From: Capra hircus
Lineage: Eukaryota > Chordata > Mammalia > Artiodactyla > Bovidae
Assembly (NCBI RefSeq): GCF_001704415.2
Contig: NC_030808.1
Location: 83,794,594-83,858,593, forward strand
Direction of reading: 5' to 3'
DNA: 64,000 nucleotides
Part shown: in pieces, positions 57,001 through 63,948 of the stretch
How the letters are laid out: each line of letters opens with the position of its first letter
How positions within the stretch are numbered: position 1 is the stretch's first letter
Position numbers and translations under genes: made by a program
The notes under the pieces: model-generated
Database searches by the model: none
The model's input: only the letters and a program-made list of their open reading frames with translations
Told to the model about the DNA's origin: nothing

Positions 57001-60000
57001 AGTTTATTAGCTCTATATCTGAAATAATATGTTTAGATGTATATTTCTAAGCATGTACTTGTGATGGTTTCAGTTACAAAAAATATTTGTATAAGTTTTC
57101 ACTTGAATCATAGCTGAACATTAAATATTTCCTAACTACAGACCACGCAGAAGTGCGCCGGCTGTGACAGACTGCACAGAGGCGTGGCCAAGAGGAGCTA
57201 CCCCACGCCTGAGGTCAGAGGTGGTGGCCGGAGGAACTACGCAACGCCCGAGGTCAGGGGTGGCTACCGAGAGGAGCAACCCCACATCCAAGAAGTGGCG
57301 GCTGCGCGGGTGCAGGAGGACCAACACGAGCTACTCCACGTTCAAGGTCAGGAGGGGCGACCTAGTCCAAGGTAAGGAGCAGTGGCTGCGCTTTGCTGGA
57401 GCAGCTGTGAAGAGATACTCCACATCCAAGGTAACAGAAACCCAAGTTAAGATGGTAGGTGTTAAGAGAGGGCATCAGAGGGCAGACACAATGAAACCAA
57501 AATCACAGAAAACTAGTCAATCTGATCACACAGACCACAGCATGGTCTAACTCAATGAAACTAAGCCATGCTGTGTAGGGCCACCCAAGACGGACAGCTC
57601 ATAGTGGAGAGCTCTGACAGAATGTGGTCCATTGGAGAAGGGAATGGCAAACCACTTCAGTATTCTTGCCTTGAGAACCCTATGAACAGTAAGAAAAGGC
57701 AAAATGATAGGATACTGAAAGAGGAACTTCCCAGGTCGGTAGCTGCTCAATATGCTACAGAAGATCAGTGGAGAAATAACTTCAGAAAGAATGAAGGGAT
57801 TGAGCAAAGCAAAAACAATGCCCAGTTGTGGATGTGACTGGTGACAGAATCAAGGTCCGATGCTGTAAAGAGCAATATTGCATAGGAACCTGGAATGTTT
57901 AGGTCCATAAATTAAGGCAAATTGGAAGTGGTCAAACAGGAGATGGCAAGAGTGAACGTCGACATTCTAGGAATCAGTGAACTAAAATGGACTGGAATAG
58001 GTGACTTTAACTCAGATGACCAGTGTATCTACTACTGCGGGCAGGAATCCCTTAGAAGAAATAGAGTAGCCATCATGGTCAACAAGAGTCCGAAATGCAG
58101 TACCTGGATACAGTCTCAAAAATGACAGAATGATCTGTTTGTTTTCAAGGCAAACCATTCAGTATCACGGTGATCCAAGCCTATGCACCAACCAGTAATG
58201 CTGAAGTAGCTGAAGTTGAAAGGTTCTATGAAGACCTACAAGACCTGTTAGAACTAACACCCAAAAAAGATGCCCTTTTCATCATAGGGGACTGGAATGC
58301 AAAAGTAGGAAGTCAAGAAACACCTGGAGTAACAGGCAAATTTGGCCTTGGAGTACGGAATGAAGCAGGGCAAAGGCTAATAGAGTTTTGCCAAGAGAAC
58401 ATATTGGTCATAGCAAACACTGTCTTCCAACAACACAAGAGAAGACTCTACACATGGACATCACCAGATGGTCAACACCAAAATCAAAATGATTATATTC
58501 TTTGCAGCCAAAGATGGAGAAGCTCTATACAGTCAGCAAAAACAAAAACGGGAGCTGACTGTGGCTCACATCATGAACTCCTTTTGCCAAATACAGACTT
58601 AAACTGAAGAAAGTAGGGAAAACCACTAGACCATTCAGGTATGACCTAAATCAAATCCCATATGATTATACAGTGAAAGTGAGAAGCAGATTTAAGGGAC
58701 CAGATCTGATAGAGTACTGGATGAACTACGGAATGAGGTTCGTGACATTGTACAGGAGACAGGGATCACGACCATCCCCATGGACAAGAAATGCAAAACA
58801 GGAAATGGCTGTCTGAGGACTTCCAAATAGCTGTGAAAAGAAGAGAAGTGAAAAGCAAAGGAGAATAGGAAAGATATTCCCATTTGAATGCAGAGTTCCA
58901 AAGAATAGCAAGGAGAGATAAGAAAGCCTTCCTTCCTCAGTGATCAATGCAAAGAAATAGAGGAAAACAATAGAATGGGAAAGACTAGACATCTCTTCAA
59001 GAAAATTAGATACCAAGGGACCATTTCATGCAAAGATGGGCTCAATAAAGGACAGAAATGGTATGGACCTAACAGAGGCAGAAGATATTAAGAAGAGATG
59101 GCAAGAATACACAGAAGAACTCTACAAAAAAGATCTTCACGACCCAGATAATCACGATGGTGTGATTACTCACCTAGAGCCAGACATCCTGGAATGTGAA
59201 GTCAAGTGGGCCTCAAAAAGCATCACTACAAACAAAGCTAGTGGAGGTGATGGAACTCCAGTTGAGCTATTTCAAATCCTGAAAGATGATACTGTGAAAG
59301 TGCTGCACTCAATAGGCCAGCAAATTTGGAAAACTCAGCAGTGGCCACAGGACTGGAAAAGGTCAGTTTTCATTCCAATCCTGAAGAAAGGCAATGCCAA
59401 AGAATGCTCAAACTACCGCACAATTGCACTCATCTCACATGCTAGTAAAGTAATGCTCAAAATTCTCCAAGCCAGGCTTCAGCAATACATGAACCATGAA
59501 CTTCCAGAGGTGCAAGATGGATTTAGAAAAGGCAGAGGAACCAGAGATCAAATTGCCAACATCTGTTGGATCATTGAAAAAACAAGAGAGTTCCAGAAAA
59601 ACATCTATTTCTGCTTTATTGACTATGACAAAGCCTTTGAATGCGTGGATCACAATAAACTGTGGAAAATTCTGAAAGAGATGGGAATACCAGACCACCT
59701 GATCTGCCTCTTGAGAAATTTGTATGCAGGTCAGAAGTAACAGTTAGAACTGGACATGGAACAACAGCCTGGTTCCCAATAGGAAAAGGAGTACGTCAAG
59801 GCTGTATATTGTCACCCTGCTTGTTTAATTTATATGTAGAGTACATCATGAGAAACGCTGGGCTGGAAGAAGCACAAGCTGGAATCAAGATTGCCGGGAG
59901 AAATATCAATCTCAGATATGCAGATGATACCACCCTTATGGCAGAAAGTGAAGAGGAACTAAACAAAAAGCCTCTTGATTAAAGTGAAAGAGGAGAGTGA

Positions 60001-61212
60001 AAAAGTTGGCTTAAAGCTCAACATTCAGAAAACTAAGATTATAGCATCTGGTCCCATCACATCATGACAAAATTATGACCAACCTAGATAGCATATTAAA
60101 AAGCAGAGACCTTACTTAGCCAACAAAGGTCCACCTAGTCAAGGCCATGGTTTTTCCAGTGGTCATGTATGGATGTGAGAGTTGGACTGTGAAGAAAGCT
60201 GAGCACCAAAGAACCGATGCTTTTGAACTGTGGTGTTGGAGAAGACTCTTGAGAGTCCCTTGGACTGCAAGGAGATCTAACCAGTCCATTCCAAAGGAGA
60301 CCAGTCCTGGGTGTTCACTGGAAGGACTGATGCTGAGGCTGAAACTCCAATACTTTGGCCACCTCATGCAAAGAGTTGACTCATTGGAAAAGACCCTGAT
60401 GCTGGGAGAAATTGCAGGCAGGAGGATAAGGAGACGACAGAAGATGAGATGGCTGGATGGCATCACCAACTCGATGCACATGAGTTTGGGTGAACTCCGG
60501 GAGTTGGTGATGGGACAGGGAGACATGGCATGTTGTGATTCATGGGGTCACCAAGAGTCGGCAACTGAGCGACTGAACTGAACTACAGCGTCATATCACA
60601 ATTAATTGGCTTTTTAACTCCTTATTAAAGTTCTATTTAGCACTTAACATTCATTTTTAACAAAGAGAATTATCAATTCATGAGAATCCAAGAATAAGCA
60701 AAGATCAACAGAATGACTTCGAGGTGCAGATGAACTGAAGTCTTATAGGCTCCTTCACCAGTTAAGTAAAGAACTTGTGAGACTCTAGGAATATCACCAA
60801 CTGCTCTCTATCACATCATCATTTCTAGGTTACAATGATCTATTTCTATGTTATTATGAATAACTGAAACTTAAATATTTACTGTGAAATTTCCAAAGGC
60901 CTAATGTATATGGTTAAAATTCATATTATGAGAAGTGACTGACTCCTGGTTAAGATTCATATACTGTATATCACCAAATGGAACTATGTGAGGCATAACG
61001 TTAAAGAATACTTTTAAATCAAAGTATCTCTATGGGACTTGTTATGAAATAAACATACCTTTGCTTTCTGTAGCGGTGCCATACGACAGCACATTACAGC
61101 TGAACAGTTTCTACAAACGTCCATAAATAGCTTTTCATGCTCCCTGAGTGCAAGAGACAGACTGGTCCCGTCTACCACCAGACCATGCTGAATCACATGA
61201 TCCTCTCTAATT
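17965..61212 (-). CDS. ATP11B: ATP11B, 3' part of the gene: 11 coding exons spliced on the minus strand
   Basis: This is the C-terminal part of a class VI P4-ATPase, which with a CDC50/TMEM30 subunit moves aminophospholipids to the cytosolic leaflet of endosomal and trans-Golgi membranes (family knowledge). Exons in transcription order are 61212-61059, 55897-55795, 52633-52488, 51265-51206, 49471-49344, 47828-47690, 37698-37633, 37139-37036, 35793-35628, 22305-22172 and 18046-17965. All have AG acceptors and GT donors, and their phases join without a break to give 1282 nt ending in TAA. Visible motifs are DGTSL, GDGAND, GKEGRQAARNSDYAI and the M5 segment with YKN. The tail ends TMDSSTC. ATP11B rather than ATP11A or ATP11C is chosen from the wording of the P domain, the M6-M7 loop and the tail. 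The 5' exons lie outside the window. I see no frameshift or missing catalytic residue. Confidence 0.95.
18047..22171 (-). other. ATP11B: ATP11B intron before the last coding exon
   Basis: This is AT-rich intron. An L2-like remnant is readable at about 19150-19240 (gcctagtacatagtaggta). An AT-rich simple stretch, mostly ATA repeats, lies at 21030-21080. A GC-richer patch at 21150-21350 is not recognised. Plus-strand frames at 20097-20285 and 20292-20522 have no family signature that I can see. Confidence 0.75.
22172..22305 (-). CDS. ATP11B: ATP11B exon, cytosolic C-terminal tail
   Basis: The exon follows a CTCAG acceptor in phase 0 and encodes 44 residues plus two bases of a split Arg codon. 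It starts LTETNSSIKCLDSMCCF and runs through GRMLERVIGRCSP. The donor is CAGCAG|GTGTGA. The Cys-rich and then basic stretch is typical of the ATP11B tail, which in P4-ATPases is a regulatory region close to the cytosolic face. It contains no membrane segment. Confidence 0.95.
22563..22684 (-). repeat. tRNA-Glu-derived artiodactyl SINE (CHR type), antisense
   Basis: The inverted core is clear: ttttggccccgtcacacggc, gatggaacccacg and ccactggactgccagggaag. Confidence 0.87.
23585..23793 (-). repeat. Bov-tA SINE, antisense
   Basis: A nearly complete inverted Bov-tA copy runs from catgtctgactctttgtgat to the inverted tRNA-like head. An 8-bp duplication, caactggt, flanks it at 23577-23584 and 23794-23801. 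Confidence 0.92.
24815..25042 (+). repeat. MIR SINE
   Basis: The stretch follows the MIR order: gcttactgtgtgccaatta, attatctcattta, the core acagatgaggaaacag, cacccagctgggg and a tail with tgctgttatactgcc. Confidence 0.85.
27737..28022 (-). other. Unrecognised open frame in the long intron
   Basis: Between two stops the minus strand stays open for about 95 codons. The frame includes SGYHRGINRMLGLLNLLIVD and, after it, VPDLKSATNNNILSSF. The composition looks more like protein than the surrounding AT-rich intron does. I do not recognise a family. No poly(A) tail or target duplication was seen to support a retrocopy. It may be chance or a decayed transposon or pseudogene fragment. Confidence 0.2.
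29822..29943 (-). other. Candidate cassette or alternative terminal exon of ATP11B
   Basis: On the minus strand a strong pyrimidine-rich acceptor (TTTTCTGTCCTTCCAG) is followed by an open frame starting MEEDKGSVSSAYEF, 122 nt long to a possible donor AG|GTAGTA. It lies between the coding exons at 35628 and 22172 and enters in phase with the former. If skipped over as a cassette it would shift the next exon's frame. If it ends the transcript, the frame stops at TAG straight after SSCTR. The donor is weak at positions +4 and +5. GC content rises here (29741-29890). No protein family is recognised and no repeat was identified, so this is a hypothesis. Confidence 0.25.
30485..30596 (-). repeat. 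tRNA-Glu-derived artiodactyl SINE (CHR type), antisense
   Basis: The inverted CHR core is visible: ggggccatgcctcatggctt, gggattgaacccagg and cactgccagggaattccc. Confidence 0.85.
33505..33630 (-). repeat. Small L1 3'-end remnant, antisense
   Basis: The segment tttacaatgttgggccaatc followed by a ttttacacatatatacattc stretch matches the antisense 3' end common to ruminant L1 copies. It is only about 100 bp long, so the call is modest. Confidence 0.5.
34330..34532 (+). repeat. MIR SINE
   Basis: The MIR order is visible: gaggacttactgcatacaga, the core gaagaaactgaggctta, then a tgacttg segment and a tail ending ctacactgct. Confidence 0.75.
34940..35140 (+). repeat. MIR SINE
   Basis: It contains gagcatccactttgtc, a ttatttcatttaatc segment and the core ccatgaggaaactgagactg, followed by tttgaacccacaac. 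Confidence 0.75.
35628..35793 (-). CDS. ATP11B: ATP11B exon, M10 and start of the C-terminal tail
   Basis: After a TTTGCAG acceptor the first base completes the Trp codon split from the previous exon. The exon encodes 55 further residues, beginning PFLSSQNMYFVFIQLL. Hydrophobic residues 10-37 (to about TCLFLDIV) form M10, and the basic segment KKVFDRQFHP marks the cytosolic exit. The donor is CACAG|GTAAGC. The exon ends in phase 0, as the exon at 22172 requires. Confidence 0.96.
35794..37035 (-). other. ATP11B: ATP11B intron, nothing recognised
   Basis: The intron is AT-rich. I see no repeat family, RNA gene or open frame of note in it. Confidence 0.75.
37036..37139 (-). CDS. ATP11B: ATP11B exon, M8-M9 loop and M9
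   Basis: The exon starts in phase 0 with MALETHFWTWINHLVTWGS and ends with two bases of a Trp codon at the donor CTCTG|GTGAGT. Residues 10-31 form M9, a strongly hydrophobic and aromatic helix. The length of 104 nt gives 34 codons plus two bases, which matches the one base at the start of the next exon. Confidence 0.96.
37140..37632 (-). other. ATP11B: ATP11B short intron, nothing recognised
   Basis: This is a 493-bp AT-rich intron with canonical ends and no visible repeat. Confidence 0.85.
37633..37698 (-). CDS. ATP11B: ATP11B exon, M8
   Basis: This 66-nt exon is in phase 0 at both ends. It encodes MFGNWTFGTLVFTVMVITVT and then AK, which is most of M8. The acceptor is TTTTAG and the donor AAAG|GTATGA. 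Confidence 0.96.
37971..38812 (+). repeat. BovB LINE, 5'-truncated, with a long open frame
   Basis: The frame reads through the end of the BovB (RTE-type) reverse transcriptase, with LRYADDTTLTAESEEELKS at its start, then the thumb and C-terminal region (WCWRRLLRVPWTARRSNQ). It stays open to the natural end at 38801 (KSQTRLNN). The element ends with the actgaactga repeats typical of the BovB 3' end. It is inserted antisense to ATP11B. The endonuclease and most of the reverse transcriptase are missing, so it cannot mobilise itself. Confidence 0.95.
39118..39342 (-). repeat. Bov-A2 SINE, antisense
   Basis: Two inverted Bov-A units are joined by a short gtgaaaagtgaaagtgaag linker. A perfect 12-bp target-site duplication, tattaaaaatgc, lies at 39106-39117 and 39343-39354. 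The first unit carries an internal deletion. Confidence 0.93.
40391..40590 (+). repeat. tRNA-Glu-derived artiodactyl SINE (CHR type), inside L1
   Basis: The head tttccttagtggttccctgg is followed by gatgtgggttcaatccctga and by the family's middle part, agagcccatgctccgcaacc. It lies within the L1 above. Confidence 0.88.
40631..40770 (+). repeat. Bov-tA/A-type SINE fragment, inside L1
   Basis: The body ctggagaaggaaacggcagc to cagacacgactgaagcgac is sense-oriented and lacks the tRNA-like head. An imperfect duplication (gccactctgg at 40631-40640 and gccactatgg at 40766-40775) flanks it. The host L1 continues on both sides. Confidence 0.87.
42360..43135 (+). repeat. L2 LINE 3' region, old
   Basis: The order of weakly conserved segments fits L2: a ttcctgacctcatggagctt segment, then ggagacctgaaggaatta, then gaacaagcacagagtcctaa and gaggccagg at the end. 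Bounds are approximate. Confidence 0.6.
44000..44252 (+). repeat. MIR SINE
   Basis: Clear MIR core: ggaggaaactgagtctcaga followed by ggttaactaactcacccc, with a tatgctagccactatgcc segment before it. Confidence 0.82.
44540..45129 (+). repeat. BovB LINE, short 5'-truncated copy
   Basis: It starts inside the BovB C-terminal coding region (SKITADGDYSHEIKRRLLLG) and runs to the 3' end, with frameshifts near 44754 and 44795 that break the frame. Near-identical flanks, taaataatttatgc at 44525-44538 and taaatattatgc at 45130-45141, look like a target-site duplication that has changed by a 2-bp indel. Confidence 0.92.
45532..45825 (+). repeat. tRNA-Glu-derived artiodactyl SINE (CHR type)
   Basis: A long copy starts at actgaacttccctggtgatt and runs through agagcccctgctccgcaaca to a tail of tataaata type. 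A perfect 12-bp duplication, atatatttgatg, flanks it at 45520-45531 and 45826-45837. A near-duplicated short segment (accacaatgagaagcc, at about 45699 and 45715) lies inside. Confidence 0.92.
45957..45992. repeat. Perfect 36-bp AT-rich palindrome
   Basis: The stretch reads identically on both strands with no loop, centred between 45974 and 45975. It lies in a longer AT-rich tract (45940-46020) where similar tatattat units recur, so slippage is a plausible source. Confidence 0.9.
46276..46612 (+). mobile_element. Truncated Bov-tA SINE with apparent 3' transduction
   Basis: A sense Bov-tA body without its head (tggagaaggaaatggcaacc onward) runs to about 46395, then a ttctttctttctttc run. About 190 bp of non-SINE sequence follows, ending in a poly(A) run at about 46605-46616. 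Flanks aaaagtggcgataa (46262-46275) and aaaagtggcaataa (46613-46626) match at 13 of 14 bases. The simplest reading is one insertion that carried DNA lying 3' of its source SINE. The carried part resembles antisense L1. Confidence 0.7.
47690..47828 (-). CDS. ATP11B: ATP11B exon, M6-M7 loop and M7
   Basis: The first base completes a split Arg codon, and 46 codons follow: DISKNRQLSMKTFLYWTILG and on to SLLGNGQ. Residues 13-34 form M7. The acceptor is TTTGCAG and the donor CCAG|GTAAAA. The exon ends in phase 0, as the M8 exon requires. Confidence 0.96.
48128..48243 (-). repeat. tRNA-Glu-derived artiodactyl SINE (CHR type), antisense
   Basis: The inverted core is visible: ttttgtggccataatgtgtg, gaccaggaattgaacctggc and ggactgcctgggaattccct. 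Confidence 0.87.
48392..48712 (+). repeat. Bov-tA SINE, dimer-like with two tRNA heads
   Basis: A head and partial body (gggcttcggtagctcagctg to about 48505) is followed directly by a second head, gggctttcctggtggctcag, and a complete body ending gagtcagacacaac. Flanks caatcttgggtca and caatcctgggcca (about 48381 and 48719) look like an aged target-site duplication, so the two units may have inserted as one. Confidence 0.87.
49344..49471 (-). CDS. ATP11B: ATP11B exon, M5-M6 loop, M6 and cytosolic loop
   Basis: The exon starts in phase 0 after TTTCTAG with TLYDSVYLTLYNICFTSLPI and ends with two bases of a split Arg codon (LYR) at the donor ATCG|GTAAGT. Residues 7-26 form M6. The following EQHIDPHVLQNKPTLY is the cytosolic M6-M7 loop, which differs between ATP11 paralogues and favours ATP11B here. 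Confidence 0.96.
49472..51205 (-). other. ATP11B: ATP11B intron with one SINE
   Basis: A Bov-tA copy is listed separately. An antisense MIR-like remnant is likely at about 50320-50460 (cttgggctacttagttaatc, cttcagtttccttctct). Nothing else is recognised. Confidence 0.75.
50692..50902 (+). repeat. Bov-tA SINE, full-length
   Basis: The copy runs from the head ggcttccctggtggctcag to the tail cttcacttcacttc. A perfect 13-bp target-site duplication, atacataagttga, lies at 50679-50691 and 50903-50915. Confidence 0.95.
51206..51265 (-). CDS. ATP11B: ATP11B 60-nt exon, main part of M5
   Basis: The exon encodes exactly 20 residues, NVCFITPQFLYQFYCLFSQQ, in phase 0 at both ends. The acceptor is TTTTTCAG and the donor CAA|GTAAGT. 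With the preceding YK it carries the middle of M5. In P4-ATPases the conserved Lys just before this Asn is linked to lipid transport. Confidence 0.96.
51266..52487 (-). other. ATP11B: ATP11B intron, little recognised
   Basis: The intron is AT-rich. Positions 52140-52320 (gtaaccgccaccacaatcaa and neighbours) look like an old antisense L1 3' remnant, at low confidence. Nothing else is seen. Confidence 0.6.
52488..52633 (-). CDS. ATP11B: ATP11B exon, end of P domain and start of M5
   Basis: Two bases complete a Gly codon, and 48 codons follow: IMGKEGRQAARNSDYAIARF and on to LVQYFFYK. The GKEGRQAARNSDYAI segment is the P4-ATPase motif that follows the GDGAND hinge. The HGHFYYIRI segment leads into M5. 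The donor is TAAG|GTGAGT. Confidence 0.97.
53553..53887 (-). repeat. tRNA-Glu-derived artiodactyl SINE (CHR type), long copy, antisense
   Basis: The copy ends, at its inverted head, in gtaccaccagggaagtc. An 18-bp duplication with one mismatch flanks it, starting caaagggcacac at 53535 and caaagggcgcac at 53888. The middle shows repeated gggctt and cactagt units typical of the longer family members. Confidence 0.9.
53985..54193 (-). repeat. Bov-tA SINE, antisense
   Basis: The inverted body (gtgctcagttgtgtccaagt, gaccccatggactgtagtcc) and an inverted head ending gccacctaacaagtc are present. The copy is somewhat diverged. Confidence 0.9.
55483..55608 (+). repeat. tRNA-Glu-derived artiodactyl SINE (CHR type), truncated
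   Basis: The head ggcttccctggtggtccaag is followed by gggcctgggttcagtccctg and a short A/T-rich tail. Confidence 0.87.
55795..55897 (-). CDS. ATP11B: ATP11B exon, P-domain GDGAND hinge
   Basis: The exon starts in phase 0 after a TAG acceptor with VIRLIKISPEKPITLAIGDG, continues ANDVSMIQEAHVGI, and ends with one base of a Gly codon at ATAG|GTGATT. GDGAND holds the Asp residues that bind magnesium at the phosphorylation site in P-type ATPases. Its length of 103 nt fits the two bases that open the next exon. Confidence 0.97.
56377..56858 (-). pseudogene. Retrocopy of an mRNA 3' end, source gene not recognised
   Basis: On the minus strand the segment ends with AATAAA, about 15 nt of sequence (TCTGGTTTCTCTTGATT) and a poly(A) run (plus-strand T run 56376-56386). 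A perfect 14-bp direct repeat, gaatgtacttttct, lies at 56363-56376 and 56859-56872. These are the marks of L1-mediated retroposition of a polyadenylated RNA. No long frame is present, so the copy is probably 5'-truncated within a 3' UTR. An internal AATAAA lies at about 56627. It could instead be a non-coding RNA copy. Confidence 0.8.
57142..60580 (+). mobile_element. BovB LINE (RTE type), nearly full length, inactive
   Basis: The 5' part (57142-57450) is GC-rich and holds repeated 'gaggtcagagg'-like units. The endonuclease follows in two broken frames (57922-58125 with DILGISELKW, 58170-58607 with FIIGDWNAKVG). The reverse transcriptase comes next (59036-59740 with FIDYDKAFECVDHNKLW, 59662-59982 with YADDTT), then the C-terminal region (60147-60581). 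Stops and frameshifts break the protein in at least four places. Compared with the copy at 37971 about 120 bp are missing near 60066. An 8-bp duplication, aactacag, flanks it at 57134-57141 and 60581-60588. It is antisense to ATP11B. Confidence 0.93.
61059..61212 (-). CDS. ATP11B: ATP11B exon, P domain (first exon in window)
   Basis: After a TTTTTTTTAG acceptor one base completes the previous codon, and 51 codons follow: IREDHVIQHGLVVDGTSLSL and on to CCRMAPLQKAK. VDGTSL and the CCRMAPLQK segment are P-domain motifs of P4-ATPases (in most members the latter reads CRxSPxQK). The donor is AAAG|GTATGT. The preceding exon is outside the window, so the codon completed by the first base cannot be read. 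Confidence 0.96.
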
Positions 61213-62137
61213 CTAAAAAAAAGAAAATGATGATATCCTCTGTAAGACATGCATAAAGCCACAGTATTTACATTCATTTAGTAAACAAAAGATCCTTACT
61301 GAAAAATGGATCAGTCACCCACAGACTTCACTTACAAAACTGACATGTCAGGGAATAGAGTTCTACTATTTGAAAGTTAAGATTAAGTAGAACTGCGAGT
61401 GACTGATATGAAGAGTAAAATAGATGATATTCAATTTTACAATGAATTGATATATATACACACACACACAGAAACTGTATTTTCTAAAATGTGAATTGTG
61501 ACACATAATTTGAGGATAGTCTCCCAAACAGTATTAAAAAAATCTTAGAAAAATAAAAATATAGCTAGTTATATATTTAGCAAGTTCTAATTTTAAAAAA
61601 TTAAATGAAATCAAGAATGTTCAGGAAAATTTACAAACTAGATTCACTGTATATATAAGTAGCAAGGCAAGGAATGAAGAAACCATCAGTTGTCCCTTGA
61701 TATTTAACCCTACAATGGACTGTAATGCCAGGTATTACAATGGTGAAACATGGATAACATCTCTCTTGTGGGCATACACTGTACTGAGGACTATTTCAAA
61801 ACACGGTCTAATTATTGGCAGTTGAGAGAACTATATGTGACAAGAAAGAGAAAATAAGTATGTTATCATAAGTATGTTATTGTGTCAGTATGTAAATAAA
61901 GTATATTATTGAGCACACTATTTTGTTCAGCTGCTTCACCCCACTCCCCCTTCGGTAATAATTTCTCAGTGAAAGACCCAGCGTATAGATTTACATTCTG
62001 GAGCAAGCTTCTTATGCAGTTGAAGGCCAGCACTCAAGAGTAGCATTGTGTTCAATTCAGCGAAAGGAAAATACTACAGTTCACCACTGGGTTCATAGTA
62101 TAGCAGGACTGCTACTGAGAGACATCCATTTTCATTT

Positions 62138-62850
62138 TTTTTTCTCAGCTTTATTGAGATATTATTGACATATATGTAAGTTTAAGGTATACAACATGAT
62201 CTGATACACATATATACTGCAAAAATGATTACTACAATAAGGTTATTTAACACCTCCATCCTTTCATGTAAAAGCTTTTTTTGTCTGTGGTGATAAGATT
62301 TGAGAGCTATTCTCTTTACAATTTTCAAATATATAATATAGTTAATTATAGCCACCATACTGTACATTAGATCCCCAGAACTTATTCATCTTACATATAA
62401 GCTGGAAGTTTGTACCCCAGACTATCACCTCCCCTTCTCCCCCACAGCCCAGCTCCTGGCAATCACCATTCTATCATTGTTTTTTTTAGATTTCACATAT
62501 AAGTATTTGTTCTGTCTGTCTGACTTACTTTACTCAGCACATTGTTGTCAAGATCCATCCATGTTATCACAAAAAGCAAGATTTCCTTCTTTTTTTATGG
62601 GTGAATAATATTCCTTCGTGTGTGGAAGGAACATCATATTTTCACTGTCCATACACACATTAATGAATATTTAGGTTGTTGCCATTCTTGGCTACGGTGA
62701 ATAATGTTGCAGTGAACACAAGAGTATGGATCTCTCTGAGACAGTGACTTCATTTCCTTTGTATAAATACCCAAGAATGGAACTGCTGGATTACACGGTA
62801 GTTCTATTTAAAGTTTTTTCCATACCATTTTCCATAGCGGCTATTCCCTC
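62138..62850 (-). repeat. L1 LINE 3' region, antisense
   Basis: The plus strand begins ctcagctttattgagatatt, continues with ccccagaacttattcatctt and ends near ttccataccattttccatag. This is the antisense 3' region of an older mammalian L1 subfamily. Confidence 0.85.
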
Positions 62851-63948
62851 AATTTTTAAATGATAAGTGAGAAGACTATTAAATGAGCAACAAGTTATGA
62901 GAACTAAACATAATGATGATTTTCAGTCTCCTAATACTTAAAGTTTTCTGTAAGTTAAAATGATGTCTTCACAGTACGCCTAGTAACTATAGTGTTGCAC
63001 TGTATAGTAAGTGGAAAGCAATGAACATTTACAATATAAATTTTAAAAAATGTATACTTCCTTTATCAATTCTCCAATACCCGAAATCAGCACCTAAACT
63101 GACTATTTTTCCTCTCTGTTGGCTGAACTTACTTAGCAACCCCTGCTATCTACAGGCATTCAGTGTAAGCACTGCCTGAGCACATGGTCTCAGAAGCAGC
63201 AGCAGCCAAGAGTAGGACAGATCAGATCAGTTTTCCTTGGGAACATTCCCAAGGCACACTAAGTTAGGTTTTTCTCTAGACAGAGTTCATAAATCAGCAT
63301 ACACAATCCAGGGTGTAACATTTATGCAATATGGAAAAGCACACCTCATAGTTCTGGCACATAGTAAGGTAGCATCTGCTTACTTCTGTAGCCTCGTGTT
63401 TCAGTATTTCCCACATCCTCTCCCATCTACTCCATTCCCTGGCCATACTTAGCTACTATCAATTGCCTGAATGAGCCTCTCAGCTCTGGGAATTTGCATA
63501 CATGGGCCACTTTGCTTCTTGGTGTTATTTTCTGACAACTTTACATTTCAAAACAGGAAACAACACAGTCATGAGTTTCAATGTACAATGTTCTAGTGTA
63601 CAGAGCTGTTTCTAGGATAATCTTGGGCTAAGTTTCCCTCTTCGGTCCACAGACAGCTCTCTGTTCTTGCCTCTGTTACAATTCAGTTGTGACCGTTGAG
63701 ACAATATATTTACTTCTTTTTTCTGACAAATTGTAAGTATTCTGGGAATAAACAACACACCTTATATGACTGTCCCAAATGCCTACATAGGAGACAATGT
63801 GTTTTTGAAGGATTAGATACATACACTAAAGCTTTCAAAGGTATGGAATTCTTTTGCTATATCTAAGATTTTTAGAACAGATACTTCCTGAAAGTCTGTA
63901 AATCAAAATCCTATTGACTTATATGGTTAACTCAGAAAACATATTTCA

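Larger units (their letters stand above)
55898..61058 (-). other. ATP11B: ATP11B intron with a retrocopy and a nearly full-length BovB
   Basis: Two insertions, listed separately, make up about 3.9 kb of the 5.2 kb. The sequence at 55898-56362, 56873-57133 and 60589-61058 is AT-rich and unrecognised. Confidence 0.8.

Noticed and set aside
57164..57550. Plus-strand open frame of 128 codons in a GC-rich patch, like a CpG-island gene start
   Set aside because: It lies in the 5' part of the BovB element that continues to 60580. I find no independent gene.
59036..59740. Plus-strand 234-codon frame with a reverse-transcriptase signature as a host gene
   Set aside because: It is the RT part of the BovB element, with frame breaks on both sides.
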